A stretch of DNA of 64,000 nt from Gymnorhina tibicen (lineage: Eukaryota > Chordata > Aves > Passeriformes > Artamidae): the NCBI GenBank assembly GCA_013399875.1, contig VXAZ01009664.1, positions 1 through 64,000 on the forward strand. The letters are read 5' to 3'. Numbering within the stretch: the first letter of the stretch is position 1; each line of letters opens with the position of its first letter. Both the position numbers and the translations under genes were made by a program. This document shows positions 26,101-37,885 of this stretch, piece after piece. The notes under the pieces are model-generated. The model saw only the letters and a list, made by a program, of their open reading frames with translations. It did no database searches and was not told where the DNA came from.

Positions 26101-26785
26101 TCTGTTGAAAAAGCAATAACTAAATCTCTGAGTTTGGGGAGATCAGAATCGAAAAATAGCTCAGCACAATCCAGCTACAGTTTTGAGAACACAAGTCATC
26201 AAGTGCTTGGGGAACTTCTAAATATAAACCATTCCTAAGGGGAATGGGTGAAGTCTTGGCTCTCACGAAATCAGTGGTTCCATGTACATTGGAGCCAAGA
26301 TTCCATTCAGTAGCCTTTGAGTGCTCACTGTGATGTTATATGACCATATGGACTCTGAAATAAATCTGTTCCTAATGAAACTGTTGGGCAAAAATGCAGA
26401 GATAAGAAAATAAAGTGATATATCATACTGGCTCAAAAGGTTGTTGTTCTCCCTTTTCCACATTAAGAAAGGGGAAAATGAAGAACGGTGCATAGGATGA
26501 CAAACCTTCCCCCACACCAGTTAGAAACAGAATTTTCAAGAGAAAAGAAACAGAAGGTGAAAGGGATTGATTAAGTGAGAAATAAGAATACATACAATAT
26601 TTCAGTTCTGCAAAAACATGGGGTTTTGCAAAAATGGTGTCTCTTACCCAGGAGCATCAATTTCTGGATGTAATAGAGGCAATTTATAAACTTAGTTGTG
26701 TACTTTATTCTTTACTGAATTAACTGTTATCTTTCTGTTCTTTCTAGCCTTCAACTCAGAACTAATATTCCCACTTCCACTAGGA
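20172..26785. other. Unique AT-rich noncoding DNA
   Basis: No gene is supported over this long stretch. Overlapping frames at 20114-20673, 21350-21841 and 24946-25364 are open in several frames at once and show no domain. Low-complexity patches include an A/C-rich run at about 21443-21523, a T homopolymer at 21865-21880, purine-rich DNA at about 22150-22230 and a T-run near 23500. Confidence 0.6.
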
Positions 26786-26995
26786 AACAAATTAAAAACA
26801 AAGAAACAAAACAAATATAAACAAATAAAACCAAATAAAACATCTTCAACCAACCAGCCACAACAAACAACCCCCCCAAGAAAACCCAATACAAACCCCA
26901 AAGAAAAACCCAAAACCAAAACAAAACAAATCCCCAACCAAACAAAAAAGAAAATCAAACCCTCAAAATATGAAAAACAACAACAAAACAGAAAA
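26786..26995. repeat. A/C-only low-complexity tract, about 200 bp
   Basis: The plus strand is almost pure A and C, with only a handful of G, in irregular words such as AAACCAAAT, CAAAACC and a seven-C run near 26871. It is not a clean short-period microsatellite. Long 'ORFs' cross it on both strands (26696-27034 +, 26692-26958 -), but their translations (Lys/Asn/Pro/Thr-rich or Phe/Val/Gly/Leu-rich) are direct products of the skew and should not be annotated as genes. Confidence 0.85.
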
Positions 26996-29900
26996 AGAGG
27001 AAAAATTGAAGAAGTAGCAGTGGTTTCTTTCTAGGCTGTCTCATTTGGTAGACAACAAAACTGCCTGAGAATAGAGTTCTCATGTGCAATCTCAGCATTT
27101 TCTTCAAGTCATTCCACTGCTTCACGGTAAGAATAAGTTACTTGGTTTCCTGGCAGCACTGGTAACCTCATATCTGTGAATTTAAAGTAGTCTGGTCTTG
27201 CCCTGTGTCTGCAGAGAGGCTGAAAGAGTATCTTCAAGAGATAGGAACTGTACTTGTTATCTGCCACAAGACTCAGTGGATGGTGCAATCATGCAGCTGA
27301 TTAATTAGGCTTTTTTTCCCCATGTTTCAAAGAGAATTCAGTATTTTTGCTGTGCAATCCACTATTTTTCTGTCATTAGGCATCTAAATCTTGTAATAGT
27401 GTACTGCCTTTGCAAGCTATTTCTCTTTTCTTCCTCTTTCTGCACCTAGTGAATTCACCTTTCAGAGCTGAGCATCCTGGAACCTGTGCTGGAATCTGAC
27501 TGGGGAAACAAGAACTTGAATATGGTCAGCTACGAAGACGATTTCCTTGCAGCTGAATACAAGCACTCTCTGAGTAAATATTATGGTTAGAAAGAGAATT
27601 CTGTTTGGTCTCATCTAGGAATTTAACAAAAAAAAAAAAAATTACCCTCAAATCTACTTCCCATTACTGATCAGGCTATCTGAAAGTTCGCAGCTGTAAG
27701 CAACAATCTTGACTGCATTACAAAGGAACAGAAAACAAGCTGAAACAGCACAAGATTAGTAGTTATTCCAAAATTAGTGCTTCTGGAAACTGAAGGAAAT
27801 TGCGGTGCTAAATGTGGATACTGCTGGCTGCACAACTTGATTTTGTTCCAACACAGTGTAATCAGGGCACCCAGGCATCACAGTGCAAATGTTGAGAGCA
27901 CAATAAACTCTATCTGTATTCAAAATTATCACATTACTGAAAGCAGTTTTCCTGTTAAGCATACCATTGATCTATTGAGCCACTGGCAGTAAGACACAGG
28001 TTGACATCTGTATTCCCCTGAGGGCAGCAAGAAAAAGGTCTCCTGGGAGAATTTACAATATATTAAAAGACCTCAGTTCATAATCTGAGCATGAGCAGCT
28101 TCCATTAAAGGCTGAAAAAGCTATTAAGCACGGAAGTTTCAAAGGAACCTGGTGGGAAAGACACTGTTCAAAGAGACCGTGCTTCCGTTGTAAAAATCAC
28201 TATGGATTATTAAAGAAATAACAGTTAATCTCAAGAAAGCACATGCTTAAAAATGTAAGTTATTTACTGATTGTCCTAAAAAATTACAGTCTGAGAAGAA
28301 AGTTTGTCTATGGCTTGGAAAAGATACTTTCAAGGAAGTGGTTCCTGGAACTGAGTCAAAATTGGAGAATAAAACAGCCACAGTTGGAAAAGAACACAGA
28401 AAAAAACACAAAAGCAAACAAATAACAGAATTCCATTTTTAGACTTGAGTTTGTTTGTGCACACATGATAGGAACATATTTTTTTCCTACATCTTGAATC
28501 TCAATATGACATTCATGTAACTGTTGATATGATTGAATCTATATAATTTTGAGCTGCTGGGAATAATGATGTATGTTCACAGTGGTCTTCTCAACATGCA
28601 TTTTTTTTAAAGACTTACATTTTTATGAATAACGGTAAATTGTCTAGTAGTTAAAAATCTAAAGAGGATTATTAATGTTATTTTTAACATTTTTGTACTT
28701 AAATTGTGAGATACAAGACACAGAATTTAACAGGCTGCCTGTAGGTATCAAAGAATCCCAGAGTAAATTTTTATTTGTTAGAAATTACTCTATCACTCAT
28801 TTTGAGTAAAAATTTGGTCCTTTCTGTTAAATGACTGCTTTGAAAATTTGAGTGTCTTAGTTGTGTTTCTACAGATGACTGATCTGTCTCTCATAAGGAA
28901 AGTATATACACTAGGATGGCTGCTTCTATATAAGCTAGCAATAAACAACATATATCCTTTTGGAACAAACCTAACCAGTAGCTATAAGGTACAATTCAGC
29001 TCAGCAAAATCCCCTATGTTTAGACGACAGAGGTGAAGGAAAAAATTAGATTTCAATGGACAGTTTATGAAATATCTGCCCAAAACTGCTACAAAAGGAG
29101 TCTGAGAATAAAAGACACTTCCAATCAAAAAGAGATAAAAACCAGAATGTGTGGGAACTTGCAGACAGGCAGCTCCAACTTGATCTCATTACACATCAGC
29201 AGTTTTTAGAACTTCCCTGAGACATGAGGAAGTACCTTGAAGGTCCTTTTTGTAAATACCCATGTCATTTGGGGCGTAAAAAAATGCATCATGAATCCCA
29301 TATCCTTGCTACTATATATTACTAAAAATCTTTTCTTTACAGAAATGATTAAAATTTATCAATTTTATAGCCTTTATGGCTGCATATTTGTAAAAGAAAA
29401 GAAATCAGGAAGAGATTCTAAGAAAGCTGCACTTGACAAAGATTTTGCATACCAATAAGAATATTAATACTTTCAGTTCAGTAATTTTCCATATTTAATA
29501 GCCCATTCTTCAAAGAGCTTTGGGAGTGTTACTCTTAAACAAGGAGGAAAAGGATATCAAGATAAAGCACCAGTGAAGGTTAACTTTACCTTCTCTAGGG
29601 AGAGAAATTAAAATTTTTAAAATTAGAAGTCATCCTTATTATTCCAGTATTCTCTATTTCTCTCTGATGAGTGTCCTGGAAAATCTCTTGGTCCTTTGAA
29701 AAAATTAAGAAGATTTCTGCTTTCTATGAGAAGGAAGATTGTAAGCCAATCTAGCCAATTGAAAAATAGGCTTCTGCAAGGTCCTTTTGTGGGTTTAATC
29801 CCACTTTTAGATAACATCAGAATGAAATTCCTATTGCATTAATCTTATACCCTTGCTAATATCAAGTGAGGTTAGCTAAGTAATTCAACAATCCTGCATG

Positions 29901-30252
29901 AGCTCAAAGGATAAATAAGGCACCATAACTTATTTTGAAGTCTTGCCAAATCGCCATCTCCTCCACCTTTTTTTGTGTTGGACTGATTACATTAATAACA
30001 ACATAACAGTTTGATTCTAATCTCCAAAATCCTGAACTTTACAAAGCAAACAGTTTGCTGATCCATCAGCATTTATTAATCACACCAATTATGTTGAGGC
30101 CAAATACCATGATTACAGTGTATGGTGCTTACACCATAGAGGCAGAGAGTAAATTTTTGTAACCCTTCAAAGAACAAGAGTCTCTTTTGAAAGAGCACCT
30201 ATGCCTGGAGGCACCTGGTTGGAAATCGCAGGTGTTTAAAATAATCTAAAAT
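26996..30252. other. Noncoding DNA with one weak exon candidate
   Basis: No gene is established. A possible splice-bounded open segment at 27466-27573 is listed separately. An A homopolymer of about 14 bases lies near 27628-27642. Frames at 27774-27992, 28243-28425, 28848-29036, 29237-29458 and 29623-29817 show no domains. Confidence 0.55.
27466..27573 (+). other. Weak candidate exon (108 bp)
   Basis: The segment follows a pyrimidine-rich stretch (27420-27440) and an acceptor-like 'ccttTCAG' ending at 27465. It ends before a donor-like GTAAAT at 27574. One frame is open from 27453 to a TAG at 27588-27590, about 45 codons, with a mixed, non-low-complexity composition including 'ESDWGNKNLN'. 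An earlier AG at 27448-27449 would put a TGA right at the exon start in that frame. I do not recognise the peptide. Such short open segments are common by chance, and no neighbouring exon is visible. Confidence 0.12.
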
Positions 30253-30315
30253 GTCTTATACTAGAAACCAAACCAAGTAAGAAACCACTAGAAACGTCTT
30301 GTACTAGAAACCAAA
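30253..30315. repeat. Imperfect 43-bp period duplication
   Basis: GTCTTATACTAGAAACCAAA at 30253-30272 recurs with one change (GTCTTGTACTAGAAACCAAA) at 30296-30315, offset 43 bases. Between them is a third partial echo, 'accactagaaac'. It looks like a local duplication that has since diverged. Confidence 0.75.
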
Positions 30316-30512
30316 TAAGATTTAAGATTGTTGTAAATTTGTGTGACTTTTTTCCTCCTCTGTTTTAGCATATTCAGTATATGATAATTACCCAAAATTT
30401 TAAAATTTATCACAGCACTCCCTTGAGAAAAATCAAATAAAGTTATCACAGAAAGGGATTTAGAATGCAATAGAATTGAAAGAATAAGAGATTTACTATC
30501 CACCAATCTGAC

Positions 30513-30537
30513 TGTCTATCTATCTACCTACCTGTCT
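30513..30537. repeat. Short (TCTA/CCTA)n microsatellite
   Basis: The text 'tgtctatctatctacctacctgtct' is an imperfect tetranucleotide repeat of about six units. Confidence 0.8.
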
Positions 30538-31526
30538 AATCCACAGTCCATTATCCTTTTGTCTACTTAACTTTTTTTTCAAGACCAGTTGAAATCAAAG
30601 GAGAATTTAGGTCTTCATCTACTCAAGATATAACTAGCAAACTAAGAAAATGCTATGAGCGTTTTCCAGTTTGGAAAAATGTTTCTGGGCACTGCGTTTA
30701 TGAACCATTCTTCCTCATAAGGACAGACTTTAATGGCACCAGGCTCAAAACAGCATAAAATAGGATTTTCTCTGGTATCAACCTTAGAAAAACTCCAGGT
30801 TTTTCTAATAAAGCATGTACAGTTTCAGTCATGACTTTTGAGATTAATATTTTATCTTGAATAGATAAGAGAAAAGGAAAAAAGAAATACGCTTAATCAT
30901 TAGGGACATGGTTTTGTATGTTTGGAAATGGTCCTCTAACTAAGACTTCAGATGCTTAAAAAGAGTCTTTTGCAAGTCTTTGCTATGATTAGAACAGGTC
31001 GCAACATAGAAGCTGGTTATTTAAATTATTATTCAATAGATTCTGCTTAAGCAGAAACTTACCTTTACATACAGACTGCAAAAGGTGGTGGTATCTGAAG
31101 CAGAGGAATTAAATTTCCAGGTATCACAGAACTGACTGATAGTAGAAATAAAGACAGAAATACAATTCTTATAGTTTGTTCTGATCATGCTACTCTACTT
31201 TCTTGGAGAATGCTAGTAATATGTAAAGTATAGGTAAAAATAACTTGGTTAAGAAAAATGTTGCTAACATTGCAACACAAGTGCAACACTTTTTATAACT
31301 TTTGGAGATGCATAAGATGAAGCGTTAATGAAAAGTGACATACAAATACGTAAATGGTTGATTGCATTACACATTGCAATATTAAAATAAACCAAATAAT
31401 AAAATCAGAAATGTAATGTTTATATAGTAGAATGGGAAACAAAGGACAGTACTCTGCAGCTCAAAATTTAAATGAAAACCAGGTCTCCTCATTTAATTTT
31501 GCTAATATTTTAAAAATAAAGTATCA
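30538..31526. other. AT-rich noncoding DNA before the assembly gap
   Basis: No gene or identifiable repeat is seen. Composition becomes increasingly AT-rich toward the gap. Confidence 0.6.
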
Positions 31527-31618
31527 NNNNNNNNNNNNNNNNNNNNNNNNNNNNNNNNNNNNNNNNNNNNNNNNNNNNNNNNNNNNNNNNNNNNNNNNNN
31601 NNNNNNNNNNNNNNNNNN
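31527..31618. other. Assembly gap (92 N)
   Basis: Ninety-two consecutive N. The flanks are 'aaagtatca' on the left and 'taatgaaacag' on the right. A nominal frame at 31432-31701 is open only because it reads through the unknown bases, so it is not a gene. Confidence 0.99.
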
Positions 31619-34600
31619 TAATGAAACAGAACATTTATGGGCAGTTCACCTCCTGCAGTTCTAAAACATGTTTTCTACTATTCACTGAATGGTTTAACTA
31701 AGTGACAAAGCAATAGCTTTGATTTACCTTTTAGATACTGAAGAACAGAAGTGCCTTTCAAGAGCTTTTGGGAGAAGCATTCCTGCAGTTTCATAGATAT
31801 TATTGTTTTTCTAATAATGAAAAACTCATTTAATTAAGAGAGATAACTGGGTTATAATTGCATTGACAGGTATTTAATTGTTACTTTCCTTATAGTGTAG
31901 ATTCTTGAACATTTGTACAGCTTCCTAATGAAAATTTATGCAGGCATAAATGAACATGAAGTATGGATGTTAGTTATTCAGCCTGTTAGTATAACTCTTG
32001 TAATAATGTCATATTTGGAAACGACAATTTAATCCATTTATAACACATGTGGAAGAGTACATGAGGCTCATAGTTGGTGTTGTTCAATAAGGGACTTAGA
32101 AACAATGGCCTGCTAGAGAGAATACAGAGATCATTCCAAGTAACGTGGAATGGAAGGTTATTTAAAAGCATAGGGTCAAACTGATGTTGAGGTAATAATA
32201 AACAGAATTCATTGTCATAAAATGATATCTTATCTGATAAGAACAGAAACAATTTGCTGTCTATCTACTTCTTCTGTCTTAAATAATGGAGCTGTAATGT
32301 GGCTGTGTTTAATAAAAGGAGCCATAACCACTTAGGGCTGAACTACTGACAAGATTATGCCGGACTCTGGAAGCAGTTATGGAAGTGCACAAAATAAGCA
32401 TTTTTTAATTTCTATATTATAGACACAGAATTAATATAAAGATTTCCAAAAATACAGAAAAAATACAGGACTAGTATCTAAAATAGCCATGGGTTAGGTA
32501 TGAAAGGACAGATTAAATTTGATAAGTTAAAAAATGCAGTTATTAAAATATTTACTTAGGTTCTTTTCAGCCAAAAGAGCTTCAAAAGAAAAAAATTGAA
32601 ATTTGAGTTCAAAAGGCCCATGAAGAAAACTTAATATGCTAAACATTGAGAAAAGTTGCCATTCCACCAGCACTTGCTGAAACAAACCCTTTTCTGTTTG
32701 TCTTCATTCTGGTTTGGCCCTAACATCTTCCGCCATACCAACGTAAATGAGGAACCTTTTTTAGCTCATGTCCTTTAGCATTTTCCTCAGATGAGGCTGA
32801 AAAATAGTGCATCCTTTATGCTGCCAGATATTCATATTCCGAGGATTCAAAATATTTGTGACTAGCTCTGTAAGTAATTTCATTCTATTTATCACCTAGA
32901 ATTAGTTTCTTCTTTGCCTTATAGTGCCTGTAACATTTTGCTTATTCACCAGTAACAGGCCAAACACTCTTACTGTTGTTCCATGTTCTTTTCCAGATTT
33001 CTGAACTAAAGCCCTTCCTTTCTTGCCCTTCTATTTCCTCTTCTCCAGGAATACAGTCCTGCATTGAAGAAAAATGTTGAAAATCTGACAATTTTGGGTG
33101 TGAAAGTCCATCTTTGCTATTTTGTCTTTTGTGCCAGGCTAAATTCATGTTGCTATGGATGTTGTCTCCCTGGGGACATTTTACTGCTTCTGCAAAGTGA
33201 ATATTAAAATTTTACTCATGATATTTCTTCATCAGCACACGAATAAAGTTAATCTTTTTTCCATTTTCTCTCAGCTCTCTTAGCAGAACTCTTTGTTGTT
33301 TCTTTCCCATTAATTGAAAAAAAGAAAAAAAATCCCATATTCCTCTTTACATTTTCATGGTGAAATGTGAAAAAAGTATTTTCATTTTTTAAAATAATAC
33401 TAATCAGCCGATACCTTTTATAATGACACCTATTTAATGTGAAGTCTTCTAAAGAAATAGTAGACTCCAGACTGTTTCCTAAGTGAGTGCTTTAGCTTCC
33501 AGGTAACAAAGGACAGCTTTCATTTTTTTGTTGACTTTAGTCTAGATGACCAGAGTAACGAACATATTTATGATAACTACACCAAAATATTCTTATAACC
33601 AATGGAGAGGTATTGACTCTTCTGGTGAGCAAGGTCTTGTCGTAATGAAGATGTGTAAAACAGAGGAAATGAATCACTCACTGAAAATAAATATTTATGA
33701 AATGATATCTAATGTCCTCACCTGCACTCCTTCCCTCTTTCTCTTCTCACCACCATGGCTCTAATCTTCTGTTCCCATTCTCTCTAACCTAATCTATATT
33801 ATCTGTTTGCTTGAAATACTGAGAACCCATAGATCCAACTTACTAGGCAATCTGTAGCCTCATCCAGAGCCCATGACCTGAAAATTAGGACATTAGTTAC
33901 TAGACACTGTGCAAAAATGTTTGCAATGCATATGGATGAGGACAGAAGTGATCCTGGGTCTCTCTTGGGAAATACTAGCCACTTGTATAATACCTGAGTG
34001 CTGATGCCATCTGCAGCCAGTAATGATTATAATGAACAGAGCCGTACATTCCAAGGCAGAGCAGTCAGCATATAAATATCCTGACCACTACTCAACTCTT
34101 ACAAGAGAGCACTAATAAGTGCTGCCACTGACTTCAGAAGGAAATTGGAAAATGTACTTAAACAGTATACAGAACCATTTGATACACTTGGAAACTGTTT
34201 GGTGAACTCTTGCCCTTCATGCAGATAGGCTGAAGTGATAGAGTCATATATGAGCAGGATCCCAAACTTCTCATAATTTTCAGATGTTTGCAGGTGCTCA
34301 CAGAAGTAGAACCTTAGTAGATGAAGACCTTTTTTTATGTTGAAAACCCTTGTTCTATGAAATTCCTCTATATTAGGGGACTTTTTGAGCTGCCTCCTCC
34401 AGTCCAAATGCAGAAATCTTTCCAAGAAATGAGGACTAAAAGGAATTTCGGCAATGCAGGATCAACTAGTGTTTAAACAATAACCAGATATGTGGTATTC
34501 ATGGCAAATTTTCAAAATGAAATCACAATTAAAAATGTGGCTTCATCTGTTAAAAACCTCTAACTTGTGAGCAGTCTGCTCATACACCTAATTTTCACCT

Positions 34601-37189
34601 GTGAAATGAAAACTTATCATAGATGAGTGATCAAATCACAGAAGTTTCCATTAAAGATTTTGGAGCTTTCAGGACTGTGGAAATAAGAAGTCTGTGAGTA
34701 CTTTAAATCTGTAAATAAACAAAAAGAACAAAACTTGATCTGTCATGAAGTTGAACCACCATGGTACATCTGGAAATCTGATGAAAAGTATATTCCTCTT
34801 TCACTCCCTCTAGTAGTTTTATAATTGAGTCTGAATAGAGGTGGCTGAATATACAGTTGCTCTGAGGTCAAGAGAGTACAGGGATGATAGTTCATATAAA
34901 TTATATGTATTACACTACTACATTGCAAGGATCAGTGCATTCTTAGGAAATTCTCATTGCTTAACTTTTGCACTTTCTCTGCAGATACTGCATTGACGCT
35001 GATATATAGGACTATGGTTAGAGCTGATCTCCCCCTAATATGATCAGTCTGATGACTTTTATTTCATTTTGACAGCTGTTATACAATACATGGCTAGTGA
35101 ACCTGATCTTCATTATTTTCTCTCTCATTTTCCTTTGTGCTTCTCTTTTAACTCCAGAGGGCTGATTGTTCCATTCATTTCAAAGGCACCACATAGTGAA
35201 AAGAGCAGGGAACATCACACACAGCACAGTAAACTGCATCAAATATGTGATCCTAATATTCTGAAAATTCTACTTTTCTATTTTGTAGAAAACTATCTAA
35301 GCCCTGAGTGAACTTTTATACCATTTAAATCTTTGAACGACAGGTAAGATAAAAGTGTCACACATAATGTCCTGGCACTCATGCCTTTAATGTCCTGAAC
35401 TGCCATTGAATTCTAGAGGATGTCTGTGAACAGGAAAGGGGAGGGGTGGTTAATCCTCTTATTATCCTTGGTATATGAATATGTAAAAGTGGTATATACA
35501 TATTTTTTTTAAAAATACATATTTTGACACTGGTAACAAACACATATTTAGAACTTAAACTCCATTAGTGACCAGCCAACTCAAAGCTTTTCTATTACTC
35601 TATAATTACTGTTCTCTTTTCCCTTCCCCCCACTTTTTTCCCCTTTTTCTTTCTTTCTGTCATGTTAGTCAAATAATAGAAAGGAGTGGCTATACAAAAG
35701 CAAAAAGATTCCTGTTAAAAATGAAGAACAGAGAATCAGTTTTAGACATCCTTCTACATTGAAGTGAAAAATTCCCCACTATGCTAATTCTCCTAAACAG
35801 TTTAAATACAATCCAAAGGCATTGCTCAGGCACATTTAAATCTCTTGACAATAATAACAGTGATTCTTCAACTATATCAATAGGTAATCACTTTTTATGT
35901 TTATCCCCCATTTATGCCATAGTTTAACTCAGTTCCAGAAGGATGAGATGTTTAATAGAAAGAGTATAAATTACATGACTGAGAAGAAAGTTTCAAGGAC
36001 AATCAGTTTTCATTGTTCAAAGTAACATTCTTTGACCAGTTATTCTGTGACTGAATAACTCTCTTTATTTTGTAGCAGTGAATGGCTAGATGAGTAGGGG
36101 GGATTTTAGGCTATAAATTCCTACAAAGGATATATGTTTGGGACTTTTTGAACACTAGTTACTACACTGAACTGTGGTTAAAAATTTAAATATTGAATAC
36201 ACTTTGAGGTGAAAAATCCTAATTAATTAAGTTGTCATGATCACGACTGATGCCAGTGAAGTCAACAGATCAATTCTTTAAGTATTTCTTTATAAAATAA
36301 TTTGGTTTATGACTATTATATTATGTTATTGCACTTATGAATTAGATTAACTGATGTTGAAGCAATCTAACTTTCATAGCATAGAAAAACATAATTCTTA
36401 ATTTATGTTTTTCTTGGAATCTCATATTAAAATATTTTACTAAACTGTGACATCATAATTAAATTTATTTTTACATCTCTCCTAATTAAGAAAAAAGACA
36501 ATTACATTTTTTGTTCCAGTTATGTGCATTTAAAATATTACTACAATGACAGAATTTCTGGCATTAAGGTGAAGTTAAAAAAATAATTAAGAGACATCCT
36601 GTAAACTTTTCTGAGCATCCTTGCCTGTGTCTTCTCTACTTTTGGTAGCCACAGGAGAATTCATATTTGAGGGGTCAAGTGGTTTTGTTAGAACTACAAG
36701 TGTCCATGCAATGGACACAAAAAACAAACAGATTGTGTTAGCTGTATTTAAATATTCTTTCACATTTTGGCAAAAAAATAACAGCCAATCCATGCCAAGA
36801 CACTCAGCAGCTCTATGTGTCCCTGTGTCCACTACGTATGCCCGTGTCCACTTCCTTACAACATTGCTGCCCCTAGCTGGCCTGTGTTTCATGTGCTCTG
36901 TGACATTTCGTCAGGTCACTAGCTCCTTGGATGCTCCTTATCCACATCCTGGCCAATGGAGCTGACTGGCTTGTCTAAATTGTATTCCAGTGTCAGGCAC
37001 CCGTGTGATTGTCACCTCAATGAATGCACTCAGCTGTGGGACCAAAGACATATGGCAACAACACAGATGAGGAAAAAATTAATGAGGGGGGTGTTTGTCT
37101 CAGATTATCCTTTCTGCACAGGCTGAAGCTCAGTACACAGTAATGGGGAGAGCCCATAAAATTTTGATACTGTATTTAGGCTTTGCTGC
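31619..37189. other. Unique AT-rich noncoding DNA
   Basis: No gene is supported. Frames at 31986-32252, 32942-33148, 33546-33764, 34099-34425, 35069-35311 and 36587-36965 (both strands) have no domains I recognise. A pyrimidine-rich tract lies at about 35614-35661. The segment 36225-36600 is complex AT-rich text with many homeodomain-like words and no simple repeats. The segment 36600-37050 is somewhat richer in GC and is unidentified. Confidence 0.6.
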
Positions 37190-37209
37190 TGTTGGTATAT
37201 ATACCAACA
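37190..37209. repeat. 20-bp perfect palindrome
   Basis: TGTTGGTATATATACCAACA is identical to its reverse complement with no spacer. It can extrude as a cruciform, and its TGTTGG/CCAACA arms flank an alternating TATATATA core. No further symmetry continues outward. Function is unknown. Confidence 0.85.
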
Positions 37210-37654
37210 CACCCTTTCTGGACAGTTGTCTGTTCATTCACACAAACATTTTGACCATGTCCTGCCAGTTCTGAATGAAGAAAACCTCAGCTTGCTGCTT
37301 CAATCACAATGTCCTTGAAACAGCTTTTCAAGATTTTTATGGGTTAGTATGAATATTGAAGTTCTATTTTAGTCTTTAAAATTATTTTATACTTTTACAA
37401 AGCCAGAAATATTCCATTCAGACCGAGGATAAATGAGAAGCAGCAATTAGAGACGTGTGTTGTTGGGTACTTTTTTAGAACCACAATATTCCTAAGAAAT
37501 GACTGCATGTGCCTGCGCTCCTTCTGCATGAACACAGAAGAGAGACAACCAGGTCTCCTCTTCCCAGGCAGCAAGGGCCCTGGCAATGACACAGCCATTT
37601 TCTACTGCAGCACTTACACATTTGTGTGTTTGGTGACTTGTACCACATCAGTGC
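37210..37654. other. Noncoding DNA between palindrome and eroded CR1
   Basis: No gene is recognised. The two open frames (37395-37598 - and 37507-37803 +) overlap on opposite strands and show no domain. Confidence 0.55.
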
Positions 37655-37885
37655 AAATTAAGAATCATAGGAAAGTCGGCCTGGAAAAACCTACTATGGG
37701 CAGATCAATTTTACCTCTGTCACTCTTCATGGATATTTCTGAAGAATCCAATGATCCTGCAATCCACAACCTCCTGAGACAATCCATTTCATCCTGTCAC
37801 TAACTTTACCTTCATAAACACTTATTTGTCTGAATCTTTCTTTCTGCAGTTTCACCCAGCTATTTTTCACCTTGCATTTGTGCCT
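37655..37885 (-). mobile_element. Eroded CR1-like LINE fragment (minus)
   Basis: Read on the plus strand, this matches the reverse complement of a CR1 3' UTR in order: 'gaatcataggaaag...ctggaaaaacct' at the left (the element's 3' side), then 'cacttatttgtctgaatct' and 'ttctgcagtttcaccca'. These correspond to the CR1 tail signature and to the 'taacctaaatc...ctgcagtttaa.ccattgc' block. The match is patchy with many substitutions, so this is an old copy or another CR1/L3-like family. The right edge is uncertain. Confidence 0.5.

Noticed and set aside
26692..27034. ORFs on both strands that look like a membrane protein or a Lys/Pro-rich protein
   Set aside because: Both are translations of an A/C-only low-complexity tract. 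Lack of G on one strand removes stop codons and forces the hydrophobic or basic composition.
27090..27150. 'cattccactgcttcacggtaag' as a minus-strand CR1 fragment
   Set aside because: Resembles one CR1 3' UTR word only. Neighbouring landmarks are missing, so the match is too short to call.
31432..31701. 89-codon ORF
   Set aside because: Open only because it reads through 92 N bases.
36587..36965. 114-codon plus and 101-codon minus ORFs in the same place
   Set aside because: Antisense overlap, no recognisable domain, no exon boundaries. The translations look like random composition.
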